Shown here one piece after another: positions 32,329-62,855 of a stretch of 64,000 nt of DNA. The notes below the pieces were generated by a model. That model made no database searches and was not told where the DNA came from. It was given only the letters and a program-made list of their open reading frames with translations. The stretch is taken from NCBI RefSeq assembly GCF_051622035.1, contig NC_135361.1, forward strand, positions 27,831,205 to 27,895,204, in the 5' to 3' direction. Position numbers and translations under genes: made by a program. The first letter of the stretch is position 1. Each line of letters begins with the position of its first letter. Origin of the DNA: Arctopsyche grandis. Lineage: Eukaryota > Arthropoda > Insecta > Trichoptera > Hydropsychidae.

Positions 32329-33099
32329 GTTGTCTTGGGTAAATGCAACAGTTGGGTATTAATATTGTCACCTCTGACCTGAATATCTTCTGAGAACACT
32401 CCGCTTCTCAAATTGATGAAAAATTTATAAAAGTGCGTAATGAAAACTTTTCATTTATTTAATTCTTGTATGTATGTTCACCATGGAAACCAAAAATATA
32501 AGTGACAACTGACAACTGACTTTAAGTCTTGGTCAGTTCTTCTCCCAAAGTATTTTATTCATTTTAACTGTCATCAAATAGTTCGTTGAAAAAAATCGTA
32601 TCATCACAAAATAATAGGATCCATCAATCATATTTTAATTTTTTCTCACAAATGTTTTGACAGTGTGGGGGTCTAGACAGTTCTTGGAACGCGCGTCTAC
32701 CTGCACCTTGCATAAAGCGCGCTATACAGTACCTATATTTATTCATTATTTTATAAAAAAATAATAGTAACAAGTCTCAAAAGTTTACTCGATTTGTATA
32801 CTCGAAATTATATACATACATTTATTCAAAATCTGCACTCACTAAGATGAATCATAAAAATAGGAATATTTTTTATATAATTAATGAACATTATCATAAT
32901 TAGTCATCGTCGACGTTTATATGCATAGTTGATGATCGGAAATCTGGCAATCGATAGGTTTTCCTCAGATCCGGCATGGATTTTGGGGTGCATTTTTAAA
33001 TTTACCGCGTTAGCGTTCCAATAAATAAATAACTTGAATATGTTGCAGATAAAATTGAAAGTATGATTAGAAAATTACATTTTGGAATCTATGTATCTA
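32329..33099. other. Upstream flank of gene C
   Basis: No gene or clear repeat boundary seen. Should contain the gene C promoter; I could not pick a convincing TATA or initiator. AT-rich, with a small GC-richer patch at 32660-32720. Confidence 0.4.
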
Positions 33100-33710
33100 A
33101 AATGATCAAACTGAAGTATTTGAAACTTTACATAATTTCTTATCTGAAAACAAGAATAGTATGTCTCGGGATATACGTGAAAAAATAATTGAGCATTTAA
33201 TAGGGATGAAATCGTCTTTTACGCAGTTCTTCCCCAAACCTTAAGAAGCAAACAATTGGATTTCAAACCCCTTTGTTAATGAACATTTTCGGACAGCTAC
33301 CAAGGAAAAATAGAACTTGATTGAACTTTCAAATTATAGCATTTAAAAACTGAATTCGAAATAAATAAGATTATTCATTTTTGGCTAGGTATTAGTGAAG
33401 AATATGAACAGCTTTCTGACATAGAGCTTATTAGCCATAAATGGTTTTTATTAAAACCATTTATCAATCATAGAAGTATGACAAAATAGTAGATAAATAT
33501 ATTAAACTTTGAGCATATTATAATTGTGACCCCGCAAATAACTTTTTTCCACAAAATTTCTTACCAAACAGATATACATACATATTGTATGTGTTTTCAC
33601 ATGCCTTACCATGCAAATTTCATGAAATACAATCATTTTTTTATGGTGGTACAATTTAGCGCTATGTACTACCAAGTGGTACGTGAGTCAAAAAAGGTTG
33701 GGAACCGCTG
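33100..33710 (+). pseudogene. hAT transposase remnant (SCAND3/ZBED-like)
   Basis: Plus-strand fragments (LHNFLSENKNS, SFTQFFPKP, NNWISNPFVN, LIELSNYS) match the region before the C-terminal domain of ZBED/SCAND3-like transposases, with several stops. A right-hand TIR GGTTGGGAACCGCTG ends at 33710. Confidence 0.6.
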
Positions 33711-33879
33711 GTATATCGCATCGAAATTACTATCAAAATGCGGCGAGCGTTATCGCAGATACATATATATTATGGAATTGACTTCCTAAACTTAATTTAG
33801 GAAACTATTCATTAGAATGAACAAAGTTTAAATTTAATAATGCATTTTGCATTTTATAAATATTATTTACTTGAAATTC

Positions 33880-34090
33880 TATGTACCCATACCCGGAAGT
33901 TTTTAAACCCAAGTCCTGGATCCGGGTTTGATATCATTACCCAGCGTGTTCGAGTCCGGGTCGAGTCAAGTCCAGAAACCCTTATGCTAACCACTGAGCT
34001 ATGCGTATATGCAGGGCCAACGAGAGGGGGGGGGGACCGGGGTAAAGTACCAGGGCCCGGACTACTCGAGGGCCCCATGTCGGAAATCGT
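33880..34090. repeat. SINE-like head and hAT-like end (CAGGGCCAACGAGAGGGG)
   Basis: 33880-34012 has a minus-strand CATAGCTCAGTGGTTAGCAT box-A-like head. 34015-34090 is a G-rich transposon end whose twin is at 63708-63790 (CAGGGCCGACGAGAAGG, then GTACCTGTTATA in both). Confidence 0.45.
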
Positions 34091-34671
34091 ACCTGTTATA
34101 CCATATTTTCTTATTCAATTATTTTAAAAATAGCAACCAACTTTAGGTATTTTTCTAATACAGTAAACTCTCAATTATCCGGGCGCAGATAATTCGGTTT
34201 GCGGATAATCCGTGCTTGAAAAATATTAATTATTTTTTTTAAATTAATTTAATTTTTTTCTTATATGATTATAAAACGCACCGATCAGAGAAATGTTATA
34301 ATGTTATTATAACATTTCTATAATGTTATTATAGCCCGCGTATTATTTGAAACAAATGATGTCACATGTATATTCGAATAAATTTAAATAAAATAAAACT
34401 ATTCAAATAAATTTTATAAAATGTTTTGTATTAGATTAGCCATGTTTAAGAGCGCTGGACACCAGCGCCTTGTCCATACAAACGTATTACACTTCTCCCT
34501 TCCTCAATTATGGCACTAGAGAAATTATTTTTTAATATGCTATGGATATTCACCATTGGGATGCATCTGTGGTTTTATTTTTCTGATTATTTATTTTTCA
34601 TAGGAGCTAGGAGCCGCCAAACATCTATAAAATCGCCTCTTTTTTACATCCACGAAAAGAGTCCAGCGTGC

Positions 34672-34930
34672 TTATTTAACGGTCACTATAGTTCATCACT
34701 AAAATTACCAGACAATAGTCCCGACTTACAACCTATCGAATATTTATGGGCTATTATAAAGGAAAGGGAATAAAAACAACACCCTGGGGCAAATCATAAG
34801 TTAAAAAAACTGTTGAAAATGTATGGTTTGAAGAAATTTCGGACGACAAAAAAAGTCGTATTGTCGTGCCGGCAGGTATCGATGCCGTCATAAAAGCAAG
34901 AGGATTGTCTAGTAATTATTATATTACTAT
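34672..34930 (+). pseudogene. Tc1/mariner transposase C-terminal relic
   Basis: Plus strand encodes NSPDLQPIEYLWAIIKERE, the hallmark D-to-E segment of Tc1 transposases (NSPDLNPIENLW). After a frameshift, VWFEEISDDKKSRI and PAGIDAVIKARG continue the C-terminus. Confidence 0.8.
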
Positions 34931-35040
34931 TTATTGTTGTCATATGTCCATTGCCTATGTATTTTAATTCATAGAAAAATATATATTGTAATATTATTTT
35001 AGCTAGAGACATTTGAAGTACATATAACAATATACATATA

Positions 35041-35395
35041 TTAAGCCAGCAGTTTGGCTTAATGGTAGCGTATATATTTAGCACCACTGCGATCACTAGT
35101 TCGATTCACCAAAACTGCTGGTTAGATTTGGGGGTTTGTGACTCCAAATCAATCGTTTCTCTATAAGAGTTTGCCAATTTTATCTGATCATTGTTGAAAC
35201 GATTCCTGAAAATTTGTAATAGATCATTTTCCTGTTGTCACAAAATCTTTGTGTATAATTTGTAAAAATTATGCACAGAAATCTGAAATCTATAGATGTC
35301 TCTATAATTTCGTGTTTATTATGTGTATAAAAATTGTAATAATAATTGTGCACAAAATCTAAAAATAATCCATAGATGTCTCTATGATTATTATT
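35041..35395 (+). mobile_element. tRNA-headed SINE, plus strand, 3' hairpin missing
   Basis: Begins AGCCAGCAGTTTGGCTTAA with AGTTCGATTC box-B-like. Body matches the other SINEs, with an internal partial duplication around ATAGATGTCTCTAT, but the CCAGGAAGGC hairpin is absent. 35396-35747 is AT-rich host or Tc1-like element sequence. Confidence 0.65.
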
Positions 35396-35747
35396 TCAAT
35401 ACTGTATACGTTGTCTGACCGTTCAACGTATTGTATACGTTGTCTGACCGTTCTCGTACACTCTGTAATGACGAGTGTACATTGATTGTAATAAAATATA
35501 ATATCTCTAAAATATAATAATATAAGAGAAATGCCCTATTGTGCATGTTTTTTTAAAATTCGTATCTCGCCTTAATTTAAAAATATAAATAATCTTTTTT
35601 TAATCGTGAAACATGTTAAATAGTTGAAATCAAATAATAAAACCAAAAAAAACTCGTGTATAGTTTCATGTAATTAAAAAAAATTGAACAATTGAAAGTG
35701 ATGCGATTTCTCTGCACAGTACTGTATATTGTCGCATTCACTTAATA

Positions 35748-37905
35748 CAGCGGTTTCCAAACTTTATGCTACTACGCCTCCCTAAAAAAAAATTTTTTTC
35801 CGCGCCTCCCTACCTTTTATTTTTTAATATATATATAATAATAATATAGACACGTTTTAAATAATAAACCTTTATTTAAAAAAAAATACTGAACACTACA
35901 ATAGACAGAATAATAAAAAGGTTTTGCTATAACATAAATTTATACGAACACGTATATTTATTATTATATTAAACTACATCTAACACATCAAAATTTAATG
36001 CGAATGATGTTGTTGTTTATTGGCACAAAGTTTATCAAATCTTGGGGGCTATATGGAGAGTGCCACTCGTAACTCCTTTTCCACTATTGACCTGGCTCGA
36101 TATTTGGTTTTCATTGCAGCTAGTGCCAAAAAGCCCGTTTCGCATAAATAAGACGTTACAAACGGTAAAAAGACTTGCATTGCTTTGCAATACAAAGATT
36201 CATACTCTCCACTAAGATTCATCCAAAATTTAATTATGGTTTCATTTTGAAACTTTTGTTTTAGTGATCTATCGCATGATAATTCTATCAATTTTTCTTT
36301 TTCGATGGTTGTCAGTTCGAATTCGTCTTCTTCATTGTGGTTAAATGGATTCTGTATACACAACAACTTTGAGAAATCAAGGTCTTTGAAATAATTGGAA
36401 AAATGCAGCACTAAACCATCCAAGTGCTCAGTAAAAAGATTTTGACTTGCTTCAATATTGGCTGTGGCCCAGAAATCTTTGGAAAGTGAAAACATATCCA
36501 ACTGATTCTTTTGTAAATTTGATTTCCATAACTTCAACTTTTTAATGAAAGCTTTTACTTTGTCTTTTTGAACAAGTGGATGGATTTGTGATCCCTGCAT
36601 TGATTTTTTTTTTTTATTGGACCATCGTGGCATTACAGGAAGAACCTAATGCGCCACAATGGCCTACATTTAACAAAGATAATACAAGTAAAAAAAAAAA
36701 CAGAAAAATTAGAAAGCAGAATAAAAAAAAATAATAAAAAGTAACAAAAGGAAAATAATAATACAAATAAAATAGTACATAAAATGTACAAAGGAGAAAT
36801 AAAAAGTAAAATAAATTAACAAAATATGAATAAAAAATAAAATCACAGCGAGGCCCAAATGGAAGAGAGTAGATTAAGATTCCACTAATTCATCACATTC
36901 AAATTAAGAAAGTAATGATGAGCGCAGGTTACCAGATAAATATGTTAAAATAACATCCGATAATCTACGCTCCCCAAGGTGGAAAATATCACATTCAGGG
37001 ACGGCAGCAACGATTTCATTGAGAAGTCGAATAGCTCTTGGAATAGGAGCCATTCGAAAAAGAACTGTGCGAGCAGCAGGTACAACCATCAAATGATGAT
37101 GTCTACCACGCACATAATTATTAGGGACATAAAGTCCCAACTGTTCCAGCAACAACGGGCATGACGTATTACCACGCAAAAGCTGGAGAACGAAACGAAT
37201 TAACGAGAAGTTTCTACGAAGTTCAAGGGAATTGTACCCAAGCATGCCCAAAAGGAAAGGAGTAGGATAGAGATATGGGTAGTACCCATACTCTTTCTTA
37301 TAAAGAAAACGAAGAAATGCTTTTTGCACTTTTTCGATAATAAGAGAGTAGTTTACTTCATGCGGATTCCACACAATCGCATTATACTCAAGCTTACTTC
37401 TAACAAGCGAGTTGAAAAGCAAGCGAGAAGACAAGGGGTTGGAGAATAATCTAGCATATCTCAAGACAAATCCAAGTCGACGAAAGGAAACGTCAGTGAC
37501 TGTCTTGATGTGGTTGTGAAAGGTGAATTGAGGATCAAAAGTGATACCCAAGTCGACCATTAATTCCACACGCTTCAACAATGCGGATCCAATGGAATAT
37601 CCGTGACAATAAAGCGAATTCGCACGTCTTATTTAAACCCCTCAATTTTCCAAAAATCTCAACCAAATAGGCAAGTTTAACAATCAAATTATTGAGAGGT
37701 TTTCTTCGAGAAAGGTTGCTAATTAAATGTGTATATAAAAATGAAAGAAAAACAAAAATAAACATTCAAGCATTGAATTTTTACTGTTAAGCTACGTTAT
37801 GAAGTTTTATTTATTTGTAGATATTATGTTATGAAAATTATTTTATTAAAAAGTTTTGGCGCCTTCCCTGGCAATAGTCCGCGCCTCCCAGTTTGGAAAC
37901 CGCTG
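35748..37905 (-). mobile_element. hAT element (SCAND3/ZBED-like), split by a LINE
   Basis: TIRs CAGCGGTTTCCAAACT / AGTTTGGAAACCGCTG and a perfect 8-bp target duplication ACTTAATA (35740-35747, 37906-37913). The minus-strand ORF 36049-36600 (about 180 codons) ends with FVTSYLCETGFLALAAMKTK, the hAT C-terminal core. Its 5' part is cut by the LINE at 36603. CGCCTCCC motifs repeat near both ends. Confidence 0.85.
36603..37622 (-). mobile_element. 5'-truncated LINE inserted in the hAT element
   Basis: Poly-T at 36605 marks the poly(A) tail. 3' hairpin at 36620-36665. ORF 36904-37581 encodes the RT C-terminal part (DLGITFDPQFTFHNHI, KLEYNAIVWNPHEVNYS, FLRFLYKKEYGYYPYLYP). The sister copy at 59297-60031 differs at few positions, so the family was recently active. 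Confidence 0.85.
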
Positions 37906-38010
37906 ACTTAATATATACATTCACTCAATATATATGTACATATATCGAAGAAAGGAACGGCAACAAAATTAAGGTTTCAGGTGTACAGCCCTCTAAAGCA
38001 TTTTATATTA

Positions 38011-38043
38011 GAAATACCGAGCGAAGCCGGGTAAAACCACTAG
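38011..38043 (+). mobile_element. Helitron H2 3' end fragment
   Basis: GAGCGAAGCCGGGTAAAAC then CACTAG|T at 38040-38043. No 5' end recognised. Confidence 0.5.
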
Positions 38044-40851
38044 TAAATAAATAAAAGAAAATTATTGTTTATAATTTATTAATGAAACAAAAATAAGTGA
38101 CGATAACAATATTTGAAACAGGTGACAGATCGATTCGTAACAAAACAAATGAACGAAAATTACAATCTGTTTAAAATTAACATTTAAAAATAAATTATTA
38201 CAGAGTAAAATGCTCTAGATTGAACACAATCGAGGTCAACCTAACGACTCAAGTGATGAAATGACCCCTGAAACAAATCCCGAATTCAAACGAGTCATCG
38301 TCTACAGGATGGGATTGAGTTTAATCAGCAAACAGTTTAACCTCTTAAATATTATCAATCGAAATTCAACACAGTAATGAAAGAAACAATCGTACATTGT
38401 TTTTTAAATAATTATTATCCAATAAAAAGTAAAAACGAAATACAATGTTTAGAATTGTTCAATCTTTATTATGTATCACAGACGCACAAGAGAAACTGAT
38501 CGCTTTTACCGATTTCATCATGTCGTATCACACAAGAAGAGGCTACACTGCATCGAGCTTAGCACAAACAAAAACAGCCGACATTAAAAAAATACTAAAA
38601 ATCAATTTAAGTTGTATCGTAACAGTACTTGTAATAATAAAACAAAATTATTTAATTATTGTATAATTGGAATGATAATATAAAAGAAATAAATTCAAAC
38701 TTTCAGGTACTCGCAACATGGTACATCGTTAGTTGACATTAAAAAAAATCTATTAAATTCCATAACACATGTATGTATGTATGTATGAAGATTCCGATCA
38801 AAATCAAAGTGTCTAAGTACTAAAACATTTATTAAATTCATTCGATGAAATGCATCATTTTAATTACAACGCATTTACGATCATATGAAAGAAAACAATA
38901 ATTTACTTATCAATATACATACGTACATGGTTTTTGCCCGACAATGAACGGAAAAACCAAAGGTTTACCTTATCTCAATAAAATTAACAAGACACGACAA
39001 TAAATAAAGACTTTAATTAATGAGATCATTACTTGAAGAGCTGCAAATTTAAAGCGTCCAAGTGCGAAATCCCGCTGCGTATATTTTTCAATGCAAAAAC
39101 TTACAATTGGACGCCATAAGCTTTCAACTCTTCGTTCTTTTTTTTTCTATCTACAAAAGTGATAACAATATTCCCAGTCAACCCTAACATTTACTGATAG
39201 AATTGAGGTATACACCAATACCTCGTTTTGCAAAGTGGATATATTCCAGGATTTTACTCGACGAAACAAAAAAAAAACCCAGCGAAAACACATAGCCATC
39301 AGCCATGCTGGGGTATTATTATTATCATCGAAATGGCCGACGACTGTAGTGTTTCCCTTAGTATTGATCATTTAGAATTTTGTCAGAATCTACCATCACT
39401 TGATTTAGACTGGATAGTTTATTTATGCAAAATGTTGTAGATACTACGCCGTTGTTTTATATATGTAGTCAACGCCTGGTCGATACCCTGCACATCGGAG
39501 TGCGTTATAAACGTGCATCAATAATGCTGGTTTTCCTTTTTTATACATATAAAAATACAATTTCTATATTTGCCTAAAAAAATCTTTTCAAACCAAATTT
39601 AAAAACTATATATGTAAAAAGCCATTCAGCACTACTACGTAAGTGTGAGGTAGTATTTAAAAAGAGTCATTTAAAAATCCTGTAAACAATAAAATAACAG
39701 TACCATTCACCATCGCCAACCCATAGTTTGAAATAATGTTATCTAAAAGTTGAAAACAAATATTAGTATTTGCGTTTTGATTATAAAAAAAAAACTAAAA
39801 CTACACATGTTTAGATGGCAAATGGTACCCATTCCCTTGTTGGTACAAAAAAGAGAATCTAGATTTTATGCAAGCACATAAATTATACGACGTAATGAAG
39901 AAAAGAAAGGAATCACAATACCATATTTTCTGTTCCCACACCGAGAGGTTTGCGCGCAATTTAAATTTTTTTTCATATATTACACCGATGCGGTGCAAAC
40001 GATCGACAAGCGCCAGACAGACTGAACCACAGATTAACGACACGTGTACCTTATGCGTGCGCACTGCTCGCACTTACACTATGCGAAATCTACCCAAAGT
40101 GCCGACATACCTACCCTGTATACGATCTGTATTTGCCTTATTAAACACGCCAGAAAGATCCAACTTAATTTTAATAATTGCATCTGTGCACATCGAAAGG
40201 TTACTCGTCATCTGATGTGCAATCCATCATTCGTGAAGTCGAGAATTGCGTTTAAAGCAGCCATCCAGTTAATCTGTGGTTCAGTCTGTCCGGCGCTTGT
40301 CGATCGTTTGCACCAAACCCATATTACACATATACATACATATATATAAATATATACACAATAATAATGCTAAATAACGATAACGTTCAAATATCACTTT
40401 TGTTTTTGACAATGTCTATATATTATAGATAATTCAAATGTCATATCAAAATTATTTAATTTGGAATTATGAAAATACACTCTTATTATTTTAAATGTAG
40501 ACGAGTCGTCGCAAAAATCTCTCGCCGTTGATTGAAAAGTGTTCAGTATTTTAAAACGAATACAACGTTCGCCGACAACAGATTCTAAAAAAAAAACGCC
40601 TGAAAAATTCTCACATTTGGGTCAAAACTGCAATTGAATTACACCATAATTGTCATTCTTATAATTAAAATCACATATTCACAGAATATATAATGTATTA
40701 TTAAACATAAGAATGTATATTTTAAACAAACACTGAAGCGTTCCCGTCCCCACGGACTGTTTGTAATTTGTAACATCAGCCAAACTGACTAGAGGCGTCT
40801 CTTTCGTGTACATTATTAGCGCGTTCCGGAACTATCCAGATCCATTACATG
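38044..40851. other. 3' side of the BRWD gene: no coding exon seen
   Basis: AT-rich. No ORF here resembles a protein I know; short frames at 38445 and 39228 look spurious. It probably holds the BRWD 3' UTR near its right end and one MITE (39992-40314). Confidence 0.45.
39992..40314. mobile_element. MITE with about 46-bp inverted repeats
   Basis: Arms 39992-40037 and 40268-40314 (GGTGCAAACGATCGACAAGC ... GATTAAC) are inverted repeats with one or two mismatches. Interior is non-coding. Confidence 0.72.
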
Positions 40852-58813
<17,962 letters not shown>

Positions 58814-58917
58814 CTGCAATTTACAATTGTTTCAATTAATGTGTGTAAAATTTCATGATAAACTAATTTAAGTTACGATTATTTAGTATAGAATATAGAT
58901 TAGAAATTATACATCGA

Positions 58918-60345
58918 TTATTTATTTATTTATTTAACGTTTTTTGACCATTATGGCATTACAGGAAGAACCTAATGCGCCACAATGGCCTACATAATAA
59001 AATAAAATAAGAGGGAGAAAACAAAAATAAAATAAAAAATTAATAGATACAACAAAAAGCAAACACCAAAAAATTAAAAAAAAGAAAAGTAAAAAAAAAT
59101 AATACAGCATTTAACACAATCATAAAAAACTTTATAGTAATTAAAATTTAAAATAAGAAAAAATACAAATAAGGAAATGTCTTGCACCTGCAGCCTGTTC
59201 CGATAAATAAGAACAAGCTACAAATACAAAACATCCCTTCGAGGCCCAAATGGAATAGAGTAGATTAAGATTACACTCATTAAGATCACATTCAAATTAA
59301 GAAAGTAATGATGAGCGCAGCTTACCAGATAAATATGTTAACATAATATCCGATAATCTACGCTCACCTAGGTGGAAAATATCGCATTCAGGGACGGCAG
59401 CAACGATTTCATTGAGAAGTCGAATAGCTCTTGGTACGGGAGCCATTCGAAAAAGAGCTGTTTGAGCAGGAGATACAACCATCAAATGATGATATCTACC
59501 ACGCACATAATTATTAGGTACATAAAGTCCCAACTGTTCCAGCAACAACGGGCATGACGTACTACCACGCAGTAGCTGGAGAACGAAACGAATTAACGAG
59601 AAGTTTCTCCGAAGTTCAAGGGAATTATACCCAAGCGTGCCCAAAAGGAAAGGAGTAGGATAGAGATATGGGTAGTACCCATACTCTTTCTTATATAGAA
59701 AACGAAGAAATGCTTTTTGCACATTTTCGATAATAAGAGAGTAGTTTGCTTCATGCGGATTCCACACACTCGCATTATACTCTAGCTTACTTCTAAAAAG
59801 CGAGTTGAAAAGCAAGCGAGAAGACAAGGGGTTGGAGAATAACCTAGCATATCTCAAGACAAATCCAAGTCGACGAAAGGAAACGTCAGCGACTGTCTTG
59901 ATGTGGTTGTGAAAGGTGAATTGAGGATCAAAAGTGATACCCAAGTCGACCATAGATTCCACACGCTTCAACAACACGGATCCAATGGAATATCCATGAC
60001 AATAGAGCGAATTCGCACGTCCATAACTCATAATGGCACATTTACTAGTATTCAGTTCAAGCCCTAAACTGGAATTGAACTCTAAAACAGCGTTAATATC
60101 CGCTTAAAGGAGAGAGGCTTGCCTATCATCCTTAACAGCAAAGAATAATTTAACGTCGTCTGCAAACAAGAGACATTAAGCATTGCGTAGTACTTTAGAG
60201 AGGTTATTAATAACTAATATATAGTAAAGGGCCCAAGGTGGACCCCTGAGTTACACCAGATCGCGTAAAATATGAAGGAGATTCATAAATACCATATCTA
60301 ACAAATTGCTTCCTATCACAAAGATTATAAAGCCTCTCATTGTCG
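58918..60345 (-). mobile_element. 5'-truncated LINE upstream of the first visible BRWD exon
   Basis: Longest copy of the family. Tail and 3' hairpin at the left; ORF 59297-60031 gives the RT C-terminus; further right, with frameshifts, CLLFADDVKLFFAVKD shows the RT active site. It also contains 'LYYILVINNL' before it. Truncated at about 60345. Confidence 0.82.
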
Positions 60346-60635
60346 GTGAAGGTTTACATATGTATGTATGAACATCAGGCCAGAGCAAAAAACGCAAATT
60401 TTGGATTTCGTAGTGGAAAACTTAATCGTATCAAGGATACGTTAAATAAAAAAAAACGTTGCTTTTAAACAATGTCCCGTTGCCTCCAAACAGTCGACTT
60501 ATCTAGATAAAAATTTAATAAAAGTAAGTTTTTTCATGTATGTATCTCTTTTTAGATGACAGTTTCTATTTTTAAAAATAAATAAATGCTAAATATTCAT
60601 AGATTGCAGTTTAATTGAGTCGATAATGATTATTT

Positions 60636-60722
60636 GGTACATTCCATATGGAAGCATTCATACTCCATTCGCACATGCGCATTCACGCATTCATACGCAT
60701 CCATGTGGAATGTACCAAAGAA
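60636..60722. repeat. Short hairpin repeat
   Basis: TTTGGTACATTCCATATGGA and TCCATGTGGAATGTACCAAA are inverted around about 45 nt with repeated CATTCATACNC units. Confidence 0.65.
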
Positions 60723-60828
60723 TACTGTCCGTACTTGCAGGATACCTGCTGCTGCCGGTTCGCGCTGGATAGGTATGAACAGACCTTTAGGCGTTGCTTA
60801 AGTTAACGTTGAAAGCGGGAAATCACAA

Positions 60829-61695
60829 ATTTTTCTTTTTTTACATAGATATATACCAGGAAGGCCTGACAGGTAGACCCCAAATACCTTCCAAGACAAT
60901 TAATTACAAACATTGCAGCATTTTTATTACATAAATCACTGTATTTCCAGAGGCTAAAGAACACGAAGTTAATAATTAATTAATGAATTAATCCATTGAG
61001 ACATCTATGGATTTAGACTTGTACATAAATTTTTACATTTCTTCTAATATATAATTTCGAAAGAGACTTTGTATGTATATAAGTATTCACCACTGTGCAT
61101 TTTTGCATGTAACTTAGTGTGACAGAGATTTTTTTACCTGAATTCATGGTAATTCCATTGTGAACCATCCATTCGCCAGATGTTAAATCATAAAAATAAT
61201 CCCTAAGCCTTTTTTGACGATTTTGTGACGATCTTTCGACTGGTCAACACGGGTAGTGACTTCGTGCCACTTTACAAAGAAATAACTTCCTTTACGTCTT
61301 CAAGGTATGTCCAAGTTTTTTTAATTGTATTGTATATATCCTAGAGAATTATGTCGTGATGTTAGATCTTGAGTTATTTTGTATTTATTTCTATTACACC
61401 TAAAATACTGGTTGATTCATTGATGAATCTGTTTATATTACAAATCCTGAGCGAAGCCGGGTAAAACAACTAAATCGAATTCAGATATTTGTGACAGTGG
61501 GTAGGATGATTTTTGCCAATTTGAGGAACCGTTTCAACAATGAAAATTAGATAAATTTGGCAAACTCTAATAAGAAACGATCGACTCGGAGTCACAAATG
61601 TTCAAATCTAACCAGCAGTATTAAAGATTAGCACGCGATCGAAGCCAGTAATCGGTGCTAAACATAAACGCCACCACCAAGCCATACTGCTGACT
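60829..61695 (-). mobile_element. tRNA-headed SINE split by a Helitron
   Basis: 3' end with partly decayed hairpin at left (60855-60895), body resuming after 61474 (TTGCCAATTTGAGGAACCG), head CAGCAGTATGGCTTGGTGG at right. Confidence 0.72.
61043..61473 (+). mobile_element. Helitron H2 inserted in a SINE
   Basis: TCTAATATATAATTTC at 61043 and GAGCGAAGCCGGGTAAAAC then AACTAA at 61473 (3' CTRR with A for G). 431 bp. Confidence 0.7.
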
Positions 61696-61727
61696 GTATT
61701 GTGATTCAGTTTTATTAATCAAATCTA

Positions 61728-61790
61728 AGTCGAAATTGAACTCGAAATCGAAATCAAGATCAAAATCGCAATCGAAGTCCAAATTGATAT
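61728..61790. repeat. Degenerate GAAATC-type hexanucleotide repeat
   Basis: Runs of (A/T)(C/A)GAAAT, TCAAAATCG and similar for about 60 nt. Confidence 0.7.
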
Positions 61791-62409
61791 TTTATTTTTT
61801 TACCCATACAAACACCCATTGCGAGCAAAGCGTGCTTTGTATGGGGATGTTTGGACGAAGCAACGATATTGAATTCTTGTTAAACACTCAAAACTAATAA
61901 TCAACCTCATTAAAATGCAATAGGTGAATATTGAGCGTTTATTATTTATTTAAATATTAAAAAAAGCGTAATTTTTTAAATTTTCATCGAGAATTATCGT
62001 TTGGTTGGAGGCACAGGATATTGTTTAACCTTTGAATGCTGACCAACGCTGATCGGCGTATTGCCAACAAATCCATGAGCCTAAAATACGCCGATACTAC
62101 CCACTAAGCCTTTTCAAGTAGGATTGAAAAAAAATACATTGAACATGGGTCGTGTAATGCGTGTCATTCATTTGTCAACGTTTATAAAGACTGGTTTACA
62201 CTGGAATTTCCGAATTTATAACCATAGCATAATTTACAGATAGAAATCCCTAACTGCTGAGTATTTTAGATTGTGGCTTGGCATTTAGATTGTGAGCATT
62301 ACATCGTAACAACAATGAAGAAGATGGAACTAGTTTTGGAAAAATACACTCATTAATAGACTTCTTTTGTCCATTTTATATTGTTGCAAGATATATTAGA
62401 GAGTCTAAA

Positions 62410-62849
62410 CCAGAGAAATGTTATAATAATAGAAGTGGCTTTAGGCGATATATTGTTGTCAAGTGACGATTGTCCACAGACATTCCTGAATAATATTAGC
62501 ATTTTAGTATTTGATGCTTGGTGCTCGACGTATGTCCGATAAAAACTTCTAGGGCAAGGGCAATGGGCAAGTGCATCGTTAAAAATTGCACGATGCATTC
62601 ACAAAAACACACAATAAACAACGTGGGATACATTTTTATAAGTAAATTGATCATTTAAGTAACATATTATTCAATTAACATCATATATGTTAATTGAATA
62701 ATTTCATGAAAGCGTCATGGCGACAGCTAGCATTCGGCAATAGCATACGCATCGTGTACAATATTGCGTAGTTATGGAAACGGTACGCGTGTTATTGAAA
62801 CAAGAAATGTATTCGAAAGGGCGCTTCTATTATTATAACATTTCTCTGG
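62410..62849. mobile_element. MITE with 26-bp TIRs
   Basis: CCAGAGAAATGTTATAATAA at 62410 and its complement ending 62849; TCTAAA repeats on both flanks (62404-62409, 62850-62855). The interior shares GTCCACAGACA and GGTGCTCGACGTATGTCCGA with sequence flanking the element at 6681 (6650, 9250). Confidence 0.68.
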
Positions 62850-62855
62850 TCTAAA

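Larger units (their letters stand above)
34449..37994 (+). mobile_element. Tc1-like element with nested SINE, hAT and LINE
   Basis: Ends AGAGCGCTGGACACC (34449) and GTGTACAGCCCTCT (37994) match both ends of the 524-bp element at 5707-6230. A Tc1-type transposase relic lies at 34672-34930. Insertions inside: SINE 35041-35395 and hAT 35748-37905, which contains LINE 36603-37622. 34135-34440 before it is AT-rich with an ATGTTATAAT/ATTATAACAT hairpin (34285-34330). Confidence 0.6.

Noticed and set aside
36979..37164. Plus-strand frame over the LINE, also at 59372-59557
   Set aside because: Antisense shadow of the RT C-terminal coding region.
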